From an uncultured Propionibacteriaceae bacterium (GTDB lineage Bacteria > Actinomycetota > Actinomycetes > Propionibacteriales > Propionibacteriaceae): DNA of 10,969 nucleotides. Below are positions 1-6,989 of the stretch, in pieces. Position 1 is the first letter of the stretch. Each line of letters starts with the position of its first letter. A model generated the notes under the pieces. It saw nothing but the letters and a program-made list of their open reading frames with translations, made no database searches and was not told the DNA's origin. The stretch spans positions 1 to 10,969 of the forward strand of contig CALKHV010000006.1 in the NCBI GenBank assembly GCA_937988865.1. Direction: 5' to 3'. The translations under genes were made by a program, and so were the position numbers.

Positions 1-54
1 CTGCTCGCAACGGCGGCAGAGGAGCAGAGGCTGGCCACCGAGCCAGACGCCTAG
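1..54 (+). CDS. C-terminal tail of a possible convergent gene (partial, unidentified)
   Basis: Frame 1 of the plus strand is open from the window edge to a TAG at 52-54. It reads as a charged, alanine- and glutamate-rich tail (LLATAAEEQRLATEPDA), and 14 of its 17 sense codons end in G or C, as in the real genes here. The stop overlaps the minus-strand stop of the heparinase gene within one CTAG, so the two genes would meet tail to tail with no room for an intergenic terminator. Only 17 residues are visible and no family can be named. A chance open stretch in GC-rich DNA is a real alternative. Confidence 0.35.
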   Translation: MLATAAEEQRLATEPDA

Positions 55-1784
55 GCCCAGGACACGGACAGCCGGATGCCGAGCTCTGTCCTGCGCCGTG
101 CAGGTGCCACGATCTCGATGTTCCAGACGGCCTCGAGCTCGTGGTCGACCACCGATCGCCATCCCGCCAGTGGGTCGATCTGGCCACGGACGATGCTCGC
201 GACCCTGCCCTCGCCGCAGACGACCTCGAGGAGCACGCTCCGTCTCGTCCCCTCGTCCACGAACTGCGCCGATCGTGCGTCCTGCCGGTCCAGGACGAAG
301 CTGCCGTTCACGTTCAACCACGCGGTCACGGTCTCGATCGACCCCACGGCCCCCTCGGGGAGACTGACGACATCCCGCACGACGAGTCGTCGTCCCGGCA
401 GAAAGCGGAGGAACCTCTCGTGCACATACAGCGCATGGGTCGCCACCGCAGAGACCTCGATCCCCGACTCACCGTCAACGAGGCGGGGCGACCCCGATCC
501 GTACGGAACCCGGGTCCGATCAATCTGCCCGTGCCTGCCCACCACCACCGTGTTGTGCGCCCTGGCGGACTCGACGTACTGCCGCTCCTTCGAGGTGTAG
601 TAGAAGCCCTGCCTCCGAAGTGGGTCAGCACCGTCGAGCAGCTCCCCGTAGGCGAACTTGCCGCCATCCACGACGATCTCGGTCTCGCCCTCGCTCCACA
701 CGAAGGTCAGGTCGTCCGCGTGCTTGTGAGCACGCGAGTGGAACCCGCTCATCAGGGCGAGGGAGGAGCACCCCGTCAGAGGTGCACCGCCCGTGCCCGG
801 AGCCGGACTGCGGACGAACACGTAGCCGGAGTGCGGGAACACGCGCCACTGCTCGGACCCCGGGGTGCCCTCCAGTCCGTCCGTGAGGACGAAGGCGTCA
901 GGTGGCGAAGCCCTCACGACGTCCCGGACGTGCCCCCGGTCCTGTCCCGTGTCCCCGAACTGGACCAGAGTGCCGTTGGGCTGCTTCATCCACGCCAGGG
1001 CCGAGTAGGCATCCTGGATCCGGAAGGGGATGTCACCCTCGGTGATCAACTCGTCGTCGAGCAGGTCGGCGAGGGCGACGAGAAGTAGCCGGTGGTAGGT
1101 AGGAGAGTGCTCGAGGTGCCCACCGTCCTCGGCGAACTGGGTGCGCATCATCAGGGCGAAGCGCTCCTGGGCCTGTCGTCGCCACGGGCCGACCTCGACC
1201 AACGGCTCGAGAGCGCGAGCGGCCGTGAGTTGCGCCGCCGCGGCGAAGAAGCCGTGGTTGTTCCGCTGGTTGAAGTGGTTGTCGGTGGCGAGGAGCTCCG
1301 CGTGCGCGATCAGCAGGTCGCGATGGAGGGGCAACCACGTTCGCAAGGGAGTGCGCGCAAGGCGCGACATGATGTTGACCAGCCGCGGGATGCGCAGCGT
1401 CACCGTCCAGGGGGTCCACGCCATCGACCGCTCGGGAGGCTCCGAGCCGGCATAGGCTCGCCACGCCTCGAGCGTGTCCGCGAGCCAACGCAGGTCCTCG
1501 GCGTCGTCCGTCTGCTGGTGGTGAAGCAGAACCGGGTCGACGAATCGCCACGAGTGGAGCTGCGAGGCCAACGACCTCTCCAGCCGCACGGTCGACCCCC
1601 AGGAGAACTGCGGGCCGAGCGGGACCGAGACATCATCGGAGTACATCCACCCTGCCCGCTCGAGCTCGTGGCCCGAGGTGGCCACGGGATCGACCGTGCC
1701 CATGGAGTACCAGCCCGTGGCAGGGCGATCCGCCCTGGCCCCCAGTGCCTCGACGAACGCCGACCAACGAGCCTCCACCGGCAC
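51..1784 (-). CDS. Heparinase II/III-like protein, last gene of the operon; 5' end uncertain
   Basis: This is a protein of the heparinase II/III (alginate-lyase-like) fold: an N-terminal alpha/alpha toroid followed by a beta-sandwich domain. Counting from the GTG at 1784 (577 aa), the family landmarks are an NNH at 175-177, HSPTYH at 226-231 (probable catalytic Tyr230), HKHADD at 353-358 followed by a VDGGKF segment, and AHNTV at 409-413. The Asn/His, Tyr and His set used for beta-elimination by this fold is therefore present. No signal peptide or membrane segment is seen. An ATG at 1877 would add 31 residues, but those codons have poor third-position GC (17 of 31 by hand count) and read like out-of-frame protein; the GTG at 1784 sits behind a strong GGGAGGAGG. 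A coding-like stretch in another frame (1789-1890) suggests instead that the true N-terminus was lost to a frameshift. It follows the fusion gene and is probably the end of the operon. Probable role: trimming or turnover of the uronic-acid glycan made by the locus (inference). It could also be a non-catalytic assembly factor. Confidence 0.85.
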   Translation of the reverse strand: MPVEARWSAFVEALGARADRPATGWYSMGTVDPVATSGHELERAGWMYSDDVSVPLGPQFSWGSTVRLERSLASQLHSWRFVDPVLLHHQQTDDAEDLRWLADTLEAWRAYAGSEPPERSMAWTPWTVTLRIPRLVNIMSRLARTPLRTWLPLHRDLLIAHAELLATDNHFNQRNNHGFFAAAAQLTAARALEPLVEVGPWRRQAQERFALMMRTQFAEDGGHLEHSPTYHRLLLVALADLLDDELITEGDIPFRIQDAYSALAWMKQPNGTLVQFGDTGQDRGHVRDVVRASPPDAFVLTDGLEGTPGSEQWRVFPHSGYVFVRSPAPGTGGAPLTGCSSLALMSGFHSRAHKHADDLTFVWSEGETEIVVDGGKFAYGELLDGADPLRRQGFYYTSKERQYVESARAHNTVVVGRHGQIDRTRVPYGSGSPRLVDGESGIEVSAVATHALYVHERFLRFLPGRRLVVRDVVSLPEGAVGSIETVTAWLNVNGSFVLDRQDARSAQFVDEGTRRSVLLEVVCGEGRVASIVRGQIDPLAGWRSVVDHELEAVWNIEIVAPARRRTELGIRLSVSWA

Positions 1785-1787
1785 TCG

Positions 1788-1796
1788 CCTCCTCCC
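1788..1796 (-). promoter_or_regulatory. Strong Shine-Dalgarno-like sequence before the heparinase GTG codons
   Basis: The minus strand reads GGGAGGAGG here. The first GGAGG lies 6 bases before the GTG at 1784, and the second lies 9 bases before the GTG at 1778. It supports internal initiation at one of these GTG codons. If the gene is frameshifted, the same purine run would instead be codons for Arg-Glu-Glu and the likely slip site. Confidence 0.5.
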
Positions 1797-1890
1797 GGAG
1801 CTGGGACCTCTGAGCGGACGACAGGCAGGTCGGGTCGAGCTGGGCCGGGATCCACCAGGACATGATCGTCTCGTCATCGGCGGGAATCAA
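1789..1890 (-). other. Candidate out-of-frame N-terminal coding segment of the downstream heparinase
   Basis: In the frame of a TTG at 1890 (or the ATG at 1863, reading MSWWIPAQLDP), 34 codons run with 31 ending in G or C, and the product looks like ordinary protein ending in QRSQLREE. Codon quality in this frame falls off at about 1788 (12 of the next 20), exactly where the heparinase frame becomes good (34 of 40 from 1784). Joining the two needs removal of one base or addition of two. The joined product would place the heparinase start 2 or 29 bases after the preceding stop, matching the tight packing elsewhere in the operon. Alternatively this is a non-coding leader. Confidence 0.4.
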
Positions 1891-1892
1891 GC

Positions 1893-4748
1893 TCAGGTCG
1901 CCCGGTGCCTCTTTCGTGGCCGGCTCTCGTGGAGATGCCTCGCGTAGATGCTCCTCATGACCTGCTGGTACACGCCCTTGTCGGGCGTGCGATGTCCCGG
2001 TCCGAGATCCAGCTCCGTGACCGTCAGCACCTCGGGAGCGTGAGCTCTGACGTGCGCCATGAGCGGCGCGGCGTGTCCGGTGAGGTGGAACTCGTCCCCG
2101 GAGTTCGTGATCAGCTCGATGTGTGGAATGTGGTCGACGGTGTCCATCCGCGTCATGAGCGACATCCGGCCGGGGGGCGGGGAGTCACCCACGGCGACGC
2201 CCGGCGGGAAGACCGCTGCCAGGCAGGCCTTAACGAACGTGGGCGAGTACCTGCGGACATCCGTCTGGGGGTTGAACGCGATGGCGACGCTCCCCGGAAC
2301 GTGGATCGCGGTGGCGATCGCCGCGAACCCACCGCCCGACCCCCCTTGCAGGAAAACGTGCTCGCAGTCGGACCCGGCCATCACGCCCAGGACGATGTCG
2401 GCCATGACCGTCGCCAGGTCGATCTCCGCGGTTCCGAGGTACCAGCCCAGCCGGAGGGTGCCCGAGAGGTCGAGGGTGGGGTCGGCAAAAGCCAGGACCG
2501 GCCCCATCCCCATGGCCCCCTGGGACATCAGACGCTGGAACATCGGCAGCCGAGTACGGCCTCGGTCCAGCGCACCGTGGAACAGCACCGTCAGCACCGA
2601 TCCCTCACCCGGGAGGTACGCCACGGGCAACGTGAGGTGCCCCAGGTCGTAGGAGAGGATCGTCGCCTGATCAGGCAGCTCGCCGGCGCCCAGGACGCGA
2701 CGGGACTCGACAGGTAGGGGGTAGTGGGTCGGCATCCAGCCCCTCTGGCCGTCCCAGTTCACCAAGCCCTGGCGCCACGGTCCACTCTCCTGCGTCGCGG
2801 CCCGGTTCGTGAGGTCTGCGATCGCTGCTCGCAGCCCGTGGTCGACGACGGGATCCCCCAGATCCTCGAGGAGTTCTCGCAACGTCCCGGCCGGATTCCC
2901 CCCCGAGTGCCACCGCTGCTGCTTCGCCGCGACGATCGCGTCGCGCACCTGCGAATAGCTCACCCGCCTCGGCTCGTCCACCCTCGGGGGGCGCGCAGTG
3001 AGCCTCGCGGCGATCTCATCGGGAGTCGCCTCCGTGCTCGGGAAGAGGACGGCGCCTTCGGTGATCACGATGCGCTCCTTGGACCGGCCGGTGGACACGT
3101 CCACGCCGAAGGCGCCTGTCGGCAGTCCCCGGACGGCCTTGGCCCGGACGTCAGCGCCCCGGAAACCCGCCGCGATGAGGGTGATGAACCGGAAGGACGT
3201 TCCGGACTTGCGCAGCGCGACCCGCGGAGCGGGCGTCCTCTGGCGCCAACCCGTGGCCACCCACCCCTGCAGGGGGTCGCACTCGCCTGCCGCCACGGAG
3301 GCCTCGGGCAGAAGACCGAGGCTGAAGATCGCTGCCCGGGCTGCGCCGTTCCGGAGCTCCACGACCCTCGGGGTCAGCGTCGCCTCGACCTCCGGGGCGA
3401 GTTGCCAGGCCTGCACCGCGGTGACCTGGTCCACGGACCTGACGGAGTCGATGACCACGAGGTACTCCCCCGTCACCGAGTACACCAGGCGACGAGTGAT
3501 CGACACCGTGCCGTACCCGTCGTCCTTGAGGGTGAAGTCGTGGTAGTTCGGGTGGATCGCCGAACGCTGGAGGCGGACCACCGTGGTCTTGTCGTAGCCC
3601 AACCCCTCGATGGTCACCACGTTATGGCTGGCGCGCTCCATGAAGTGGATACGCTCCGCGGTGTCGTCGTAGGAGAACTTCCCGGGATCGACGAGCCAGG
3701 GAACCCCTCCGGCGAAATACGTGAGCGAACCGGCGTCGACGTGCCCATGCACCTTGTTGCTCGAGCCGAAGACGAGCGAGTAGAAGGTCTCCTCCACCAG
3801 GTCGCGCTCGTTCTCCCCCCAACCGCTGCGGCCGAAGACGTACCCGGCCCGGTACACCCGGACCAGGTCCTCGGGTGCCTCGCCCTTCGAGCCCTCCGTC
3901 GTGACGTACCGCGTGTACGGGCTCGGGACGGCGGACGGCGCCCCCCCGGTCGAGTTGCCGATCGACACGAAGGTCCCGTCCGGCTGAGTGGCGTGCGCCA
4001 GTTCCTCCGGGACGAGGTCGAGCCGGGACAAGGCCTCCACAGGGGTGGCGTGGACCAGTGCGAGGCGCTGGGCGGCGATGCGCCACCACGTGTAGTTGTT
4101 GAGGTGGTAGGCGATCGCACCCTCTCGGTTCACCCCTTGGCCGTCGTACTCCTGCTCGAAGAGTTCCACGAGCTCGACCGTGGCCTGATCGACCCAGTCG
4201 GGGCGCTGCCGCGCGATGCCGCACAGGAGCAGCCCCTGCAACTGATGGAGCGCGTGGTTCGCCCTGCCCCGGTGGGAGTGGTCCGTCAGCCAGTGGCCGT
4301 GAACGTCGAGCAGCGCGTGGAGCCGGTCCAGCGAGGACGGCTCGTGCTGGTCGACGACCAGGACCCCCAGGGCGAGCTCGATGGCGCGGATCCCGTCGAC
4401 CATGTCCATCCATGCCTCGGCGGGGGCCGTGTCAGGGTCGAGGCAGGCCGTCGCCCACGACTCGACGACGGACCACCAGAGCGCGAAGGCGTGCTGGTCG
4501 CCGTCCGCAGCCGCCCTCCTGAGGGGGTCCAGCCAGCGCAGCATGTGGAACTGGGCGCGCCAGTTCCGGTCGCCGAAGGGGTCAGCCAGCCAGTCGATGC
4601 GCGGGGGAATCTCGAAGACCGAGTGCGGCCTCAGCAGGAGCCTGCCGTCCTTGAGGTCTGCGACCTGCTCACGGTCGAGGCGACCGCGCACGAACGCGCC
4701 GCCGATCACCTGCGACGCGAGGGCCGCACGTGTCTCCTCGTCGATCAT
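1893..4748 (-). CDS. Heparinase II/III-like domain fused to an alpha/beta-hydrolase domain
   Basis: A 951-aa two-part protein counted from the ATG at 4748. Residues of about 45-575 are a heparinase II/III-like module: a toroid region with WLADPFGDRNW near 53-63, NH at 164-165, EGAIAYH at 209-215 with candidate catalytic Tyr214, HGHVD at 334-338 followed by LVDPGKFSYDD, and SHNVV at 374-378. A helical linker of about 115 residues follows. Residues of about 695-940 are an alpha/beta hydrolase with VLFHG (oxyanion-type strand and loop), nucleophile elbow GGSGGGF with Ser804, an FNPQTD segment, SGDEFH with candidate Asp885, and GPGH with candidate His919. No signal peptide or membrane helix is seen. 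The ATG at 4748 is preferred over an upstream reading from 4799 because it has AAAGGG five bases upstream and the extra 17 residues look non-coding. It lies 72 bases after the glycosyltransferase stop. Likely activity is uronate-polymer lyase plus esterase or deacylase on the same glycan (inference). The hydrolase substrate cannot be told from sequence. Confidence 0.9.
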   Translation of the reverse strand: MIDEETRAALASQVIGGAFVRGRLDREQVADLKDGRLLLRPHSVFEIPPRIDWLADPFGDRNWRAQFHMLRWLDPLRRAAADGDQHAFALWWSVVESWATACLDPDTAPAEAWMDMVDGIRAIELALGVLVVDQHEPSSLDRLHALLDVHGHWLTDHSHRGRANHALHQLQGLLLCGIARQRPDWVDQATVELVELFEQEYDGQGVNREGAIAYHLNNYTWWRIAAQRLALVHATPVEALSRLDLVPEELAHATQPDGTFVSIGNSTGGAPSAVPSPYTRYVTTEGSKGEAPEDLVRVYRAGYVFGRSGWGENERDLVEETFYSLVFGSSNKVHGHVDAGSLTYFAGGVPWLVDPGKFSYDDTAERIHFMERASHNVVTIEGLGYDKTTVVRLQRSAIHPNYHDFTLKDDGYGTVSITRRLVYSVTGEYLVVIDSVRSVDQVTAVQAWQLAPEVEATLTPRVVELRNGAARAAIFSLGLLPEASVAAGECDPLQGWVATGWRQRTPAPRVALRKSGTSFRFITLIAAGFRGADVRAKAVRGLPTGAFGVDVSTGRSKERIVITEGAVLFPSTEATPDEIAARLTARPPRVDEPRRVSYSQVRDAIVAAKQQRWHSGGNPAGTLRELLEDLGDPVVDHGLRAAIADLTNRAATQESGPWRQGLVNWDGQRGWMPTHYPLPVESRRVLGAGELPDQATILSYDLGHLTLPVAYLPGEGSVLTVLFHGALDRGRTRLPMFQRLMSQGAMGMGPVLAFADPTLDLSGTLRLGWYLGTAEIDLATVMADIVLGVMAGSDCEHVFLQGGSGGGFAAIATAIHVPGSVAIAFNPQTDVRRYSPTFVKACLAAVFPPGVAVGDSPPPGRMSLMTRMDTVDHIPHIELITNSGDEFHLTGHAAPLMAHVRAHAPEVLTVTELDLGPGHRTPDKGVYQQVMRSIYARHLHESRPRKRHRAT

Positions 4749-4753
4749 CGGCA

Positions 4754-4759
4754 CCCTTT
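4754..4759 (-). promoter_or_regulatory. Ribosome binding site fixing the start of the fusion protein
   Basis: AAAGGG on the minus strand ends five bases before the ATG at 4748. It decides that start over the upstream in-frame reading beginning at 4799. The 72-base gap around it (4749-4820) contains no convincing terminator hairpin or promoter by eye. Confidence 0.6.
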
Positions 4760-4820
4760 CGAGGACAGCCCGTCGGGGGCAACACTTCCAGACGTCCACC
4801 CGCTGTGTTCGATGGGCCCG

Positions 4821-6989
4821 TCAGGCACGCAGGAGCTGGCCGCCAAGGCGTTCATAGATCTCACCGACTGGACCTACCAGCTGGCGCCAGGTGCGATGGG
4901 CGTGCACCCACTCCCGTCCGGCTCCGGCGAGTGCCGCGCGGGCATCGGCATCGCTTACGAGCTCGTCGAGGACGGCGGCCAGGGATGCGGCGTCGCCCTT
5001 GACGTGCACGCGTCCGGTGACACCGTCGGTCACCATCTCGGCAAGTGCCGCGACGCTGGAGACCACGACGACCTTCTCCATCGCGAACGCCTCGAGTGGC
5101 TTCAGTGGTGAGACCATCTCGCACACGGGCAGGGGGAGCCGGGGGAACGGTGCGATGTCGATGAGGGAGTAGTAGCGGACGACGTCATCGTGTGGGACCC
5201 GACCGACGAACCGCACCGCCGACGTCAGGTGCAGCTCGCGGGTCATCTCCTCGAGCCGTGGTCGTTCCGGGCCCTCACCGACGATGAGGACGGCAACACG
5301 CGAGCGACTGGCCGCGGGCAGGAGGGCCACGGCCTGGAGCAGCACGTCGAGTCCTTCGTAGTCGAGGATCGACCCGAGGTAGCCGATGACCACCCTGCCC
5401 TCGAGATCGAGGGATGCCGCCAGCCCATGGTCACGCTCACGGGGCTCGAACGCATCGGCGTCGACGCCGTTCGGCACCACCGTGATCTTCTCCGGGTCGG
5501 CTCCGCGGATCACGAGCTCGCGCGCCAGGGCATCGGTGATCGCGATGACCTCGGTGGCGTGGCGGGCCGCGTCGGCCTCCATCCTGGCGTGGAACGCGTA
5601 CTCCTCCCCTGCTGCCCACTCGGGGTCCCGCGAACCTCGGGTGACCTCCCAGAGGCCTCGCACCTCGTACACGCTGGGCAGCCCGAGCCGGTTGGCTGCC
5701 GCGACGGCCGCGAGGCCGTTGAGGTAGTTGGAGGCAGCGTGGATGACGAATGGCTTCTCCGTCCGCGCCAGGTGCTCCACCTCTATGGCGTACCGCTCGA
5801 CGTAGTGCTGCAGCGGGTTCTTCGGAATGACGAGGCGGTGGGCGTGCATCCGTCGGTAGTCCACGTCTCCGACGGTGTCCAGAGGGGGCAGGGACTCTCG
5901 GTACCTGAACCCGTCCATGTCATACGGGTACCCGAGCCGCGTCACCCCGTCGACCCTCCAGCCGTCTCCGCGCAGCGCCGTCAGGAGGCCTTGGGTCCGC
6001 GTCGCGTAGCCGGCCGAGTGGTAGGGCAGCGAGTTGTGCAGGAGGTACAGGCTGCGTGTCGGGCTGGGCTCGTAGGAGGGCCCTGCACGGCGCGCCGGGA
6101 ACGGGAACCCCTTCACGGTCAGCTCACGGTCGGTGAGGACGGCGCCTTGGGTCTCCCGGTACTTCATCCCTGCCCACCGGTCCGTCGGGTTGGCACGAAG
6201 GTAGTGCTCCAACAGGTCGTGGGCCGCTGGGATGTCACCCTTGGCCAGGGCCCGTCGAACGGCTCGACGCACCGAGCGGGCGGGAAGGTCCGCAGGGGAC
6301 ATTCGCTCCATGAGCGAGATCGCCTCACGCACCCTGCCTCGGGCCAGGGCGTACACGAGCATGGCCTGGGCCTTCTCCTCCTCGGTCAGGCCGAGCGGTT
6401 CGATCTCGGTGGCCCATTGCGCCGAGGGACGGCCGAACGTGCTGAGCGCCACCACGGCTCGCACGAGCCTGTCCGGCGACGTCGCCAGCGTCTCGAGGAT
6501 GTCCGTTCTCCGCGCCGGGACGAGGAAGTCCAGCGCTTCGCGGTGCTTCGCCGAGCTGTCCCCGATGACGAGGGCCATGCGGTCCATCGCCGCGCGGGCG
6601 TACCCGGTGCCGGTGTCCCGGGTGCGCGCGAGCTCGTTGAACAGCTCGAGAGCGTCCAGGGCGAGGGGGTCGAGCTCCACGCAGTTCTTCAGCGCCTCGA
6701 ACGCCGCATCTCCGCGCCCGACCTCGAGGAGCCGCGCACCGTACACGTGCCACGTCGCGCTCGCCGCAGGGTTCGACATGAGCGCGCGCCGGAGGACGTC
6801 GATGGACCGCGTCCGCCGGTTCTTCCTCCACAGGGAGTTCGCTTCCTCGCGAGCGCGCTCCAAGGCCTCCTGATCGGTCCGCAACTGCTCGGCGCGGGCC
6901 CTGCGCTCGAGATGGGTGACCAGCGGCCGGGCCGCGGCAGAGCCGGCGACCCAGCCCAGGAAGCGGGCTCGCGCCGGTACCTCGGCCAC
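4821..6989 (-). CDS. Glycosyltransferase family 4 protein with N-terminal helical-repeat (TPR-like) region
   Basis: A 722-aa protein in two parts. Residues of about 35-285 are helical, with TPR-like repeats (for example the AATWHVYGARLLEVGRGDAA stretch near 77-97 and a second set near 205-270). Residues of about 312-715 are a GT-B glycosyltransferase of the GT4 type: an N-terminal Rossmann region with SLPYHSAGYATRT at 320-332, a VVPNGVD hinge at 504-510, a GYLGSILDYEGLD strand-loop near 536-548, LIVGEGPERP near 568-577, and the donor-binding EMVSPLKPLEAFA at 624-636 with Glu624 and Glu633. It would transfer a sugar from a nucleotide donor, retaining configuration, on the cytoplasmic face of the membrane. 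No transmembrane helix is evident. The GTG at 6989 is preferred: its first base is the last base of the wecC stop, and GAGGAG lies ten bases upstream. A GTG at 6998 would have that element only one base away. Donor and acceptor are unknown. Confidence 0.9.
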   Translation of the reverse strand: MAEVPARARFLGWVAGSAAARPLVTHLERRARAEQLRTDQEALERAREEANSLWRKNRRTRSIDVLRRALMSNPAASATWHVYGARLLEVGRGDAAFEALKNCVELDPLALDALELFNELARTRDTGTGYARAAMDRMALVIGDSSAKHREALDFLVPARRTDILETLATSPDRLVRAVVALSTFGRPSAQWATEIEPLGLTEEEKAQAMLVYALARGRVREAISLMERMSPADLPARSVRRAVRRALAKGDIPAAHDLLEHYLRANPTDRWAGMKYRETQGAVLTDRELTVKGFPFPARRAGPSYEPSPTRSLYLLHNSLPYHSAGYATRTQGLLTALRGDGWRVDGVTRLGYPYDMDGFRYRESLPPLDTVGDVDYRRMHAHRLVIPKNPLQHYVERYAIEVEHLARTEKPFVIHAASNYLNGLAAVAAANRLGLPSVYEVRGLWEVTRGSRDPEWAAGEEYAFHARMEADAARHATEVIAITDALARELVIRGADPEKITVVPNGVDADAFEPRERDHGLAASLDLEGRVVIGYLGSILDYEGLDVLLQAVALLPAASRSRVAVLIVGEGPERPRLEEMTRELHLTSAVRFVGRVPHDDVVRYYSLIDIAPFPRLPLPVCEMVSPLKPLEAFAMEKVVVVSSVAALAEMVTDGVTGRVHVKGDAASLAAVLDELVSDADARAALAGAGREWVHAHRTWRQLVGPVGEIYERLGGQLLRA

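Noticed and set aside
1..50. Start of a further minus-strand operon gene (GTG at 38)
   Set aside because: No Shine-Dalgarno element precedes it and only about a dozen codons are visible; the plus-strand reading looks more gene-like.
141..1865. Plus-strand open frames at 141-1088 and 1092-1865
   Set aside because: Both are opposite the heparinase gene, whose conserved motifs (NNH, HSPTYH, HKHADD) prove the minus-strand frame. The plus products are compositionally biased.
4749..4799. Extension of the fusion protein upstream to 4799 (MDVWKCCPRRAVLERVP)
   Set aside because: The segment has an atypical composition, and a good ribosome binding site sits inside it just before the ATG at 4748.
4749..4820. 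Possible terminator or internal promoter in the 72-base gap between the GT4 and fusion genes
   Set aside because: Only short palindromes (GGGCCC, GACGTC) and a four-base stem were found. There is no stable hairpin with a T-run and no convincing -35/-10 pair.
2724..5111. 795-codon open frame on the plus strand
   Set aside because: It lies antisense to the fusion gene and the GT4 gene, crosses their boundary, and translates to a low-complexity Arg/Gly/Val/Pro/Asp-rich product with no recognisable motif. Long antisense frames are expected opposite GC-rich genes.
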